Source of the DNA: Actinomycetes bacterium
GTDB taxonomy: Bacteria; Actinomycetota; Coriobacteriia; Coriobacteriales; Eggerthellaceae
Direction: 5' to 3'
Length of the DNA stretch: 41,524 nt
Assembly: GCA_023460315.1 (NCBI GenBank)
Contig: JAEWQO010000116.1
Coordinates: 1 to 41,524, forward strand
The stretch's first letter is position 1, and each line of letters opens with the position of its first letter. Made by a program: the position numbers and the translations under genes. This document shows, in pieces, positions 41,265 through 41,524 of this stretch. The notes beneath the pieces were generated by a model. The model had not been told where the DNA came from. It worked only from the letters and a program-made list of their open reading frames with translations, and ran no database searches.

Positions 41265-41524
41265 TTGAATATAGCTTGATATTAGAAAGATTTATTCACC
41301 CAAAACGTGGTTTCCCGCCCACACAAAAGGTGGGTATTGGGCAGAAGAGACCGTATCCCTTAGAATAACTGCTATTAATATTTACCCACGAACGATTAGG
41401 TAGTGTCGCGAATGTTGGTGTAAAGGGTCATCGTCCCAGAATCATTACGCATACATCATAGCAGTTCTATGCAGCCCTCCTTTTCTGTCCGACTGATTCC
41501 ATTGCCACCGCTATCAGCCTTGTG
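41265..41524. other. Gene-free right end, possible insertion-sequence terminus
   Basis: No gene is seen. AGTGTCGCGAATGTTGGTGT at about 41402-41421, followed by AAAGGGTC, looks like the terminal repeat style of IS256-family elements, with the element running out of the window. With no transposase visible this is only a suspicion. CCCAC/GTGGG near 41320 is a weak hairpin. Confidence 0.3.

Noticed and set aside
1..41524. tRNA, rRNA, CRISPR array, prophage or complete transposon
   Set aside because: No cloverleaf ends, direct repeat-spacer pattern, integrase, phage structural or transposase gene was recognised.

Overview
The window looks like a chromosomal segment of an anaerobic gut Coriobacteriia member, most likely family Eggerthellaceae. 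The clues are five Tat-exported FAD lipoproteins of the fumarate/urocanate-reductase type, several with their own regulator; two regulators that join a multi-helix membrane domain to a C-terminal LuxR helix-turn-helix; an LAxTG-type sortase signal; and a G+C content that looks mid-fifties by eye. Genus cannot be fixed from the sequence. No rRNA, tRNA, CRISPR array or complete insertion sequence was found.

Layout: 1-2.5 kb holds housekeeping membrane and lipid genes (DUF308 protein, diacylglycerol-kinase-like enzyme, AqpZ-like aquaporin). 2.5-7.0 kb is the oddest stretch: a membrane LuxR regulator whose 3' end overlaps a fused type I specificity/methyltransferase-like protein (S-M order) that has lost both SAM-binding and catalytic motifs, followed by apparent gene debris, including what looks like the motif VI tail of a UvrD-type helicase. 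7.2-11.9 kb has two Tat flavoproteins, one divergent from the LuxR gene and one divergent from a LysR gene across a perfect 12-bp inverted repeat. 12-18.7 kb is peptide and amino-acid metabolism: proline iminopeptidase, APC permease, PLP aminotransferase, and a glycine-riboswitch-controlled AGCS symporter. 18.9-23.4 kb has a cell-wall C1 protease, a PAS-GGDEF diguanylate cyclase and an Ada-like lipoprotein. 23.5-26.3 kb is a LysR/flavoprotein pair. 26.6-28.3 kb is a SatD-DUF3307 pair with a palindromic operator over its promoter; SatD has features of a nucleotidyl-cyclase fold.

28.4-31.8 kb is a second LuxR/flavoprotein divergent pair, whose flavoprotein carries one in-frame UGA. 31.9-34.1 kb encodes a second DUF308/HdeD protein and a glutathionylspermidine-synthase-like ATP-grasp enzyme. 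After a 1-kb gene-free gap, 35.1-39.3 kb is a Tat-SBP/FecCD/ATPase uptake operon ending in an unusual fusion of a SAM methyltransferase to an OmpR/PhoB winged helix. 39.6-41.2 kb is a fifth flavoprotein with an A+T-richer look, and the window ends in possible insertion-sequence sequence.

How the parts fit: the flavoproteins are probably envelope terminal reductases for small organic electron acceptors, each switched on by its own sensor. The peptidase, permeases and aminotransferase feed amino-acid catabolism. The uptake operon brings in a metal chelate or tetrapyrrole. The best candidates for undescribed biology are the S-M pseudo-methyltransferase coupled to a LuxR membrane regulator, the methyltransferase-OmpR fusion, and the SatD-DUF3307 pair.
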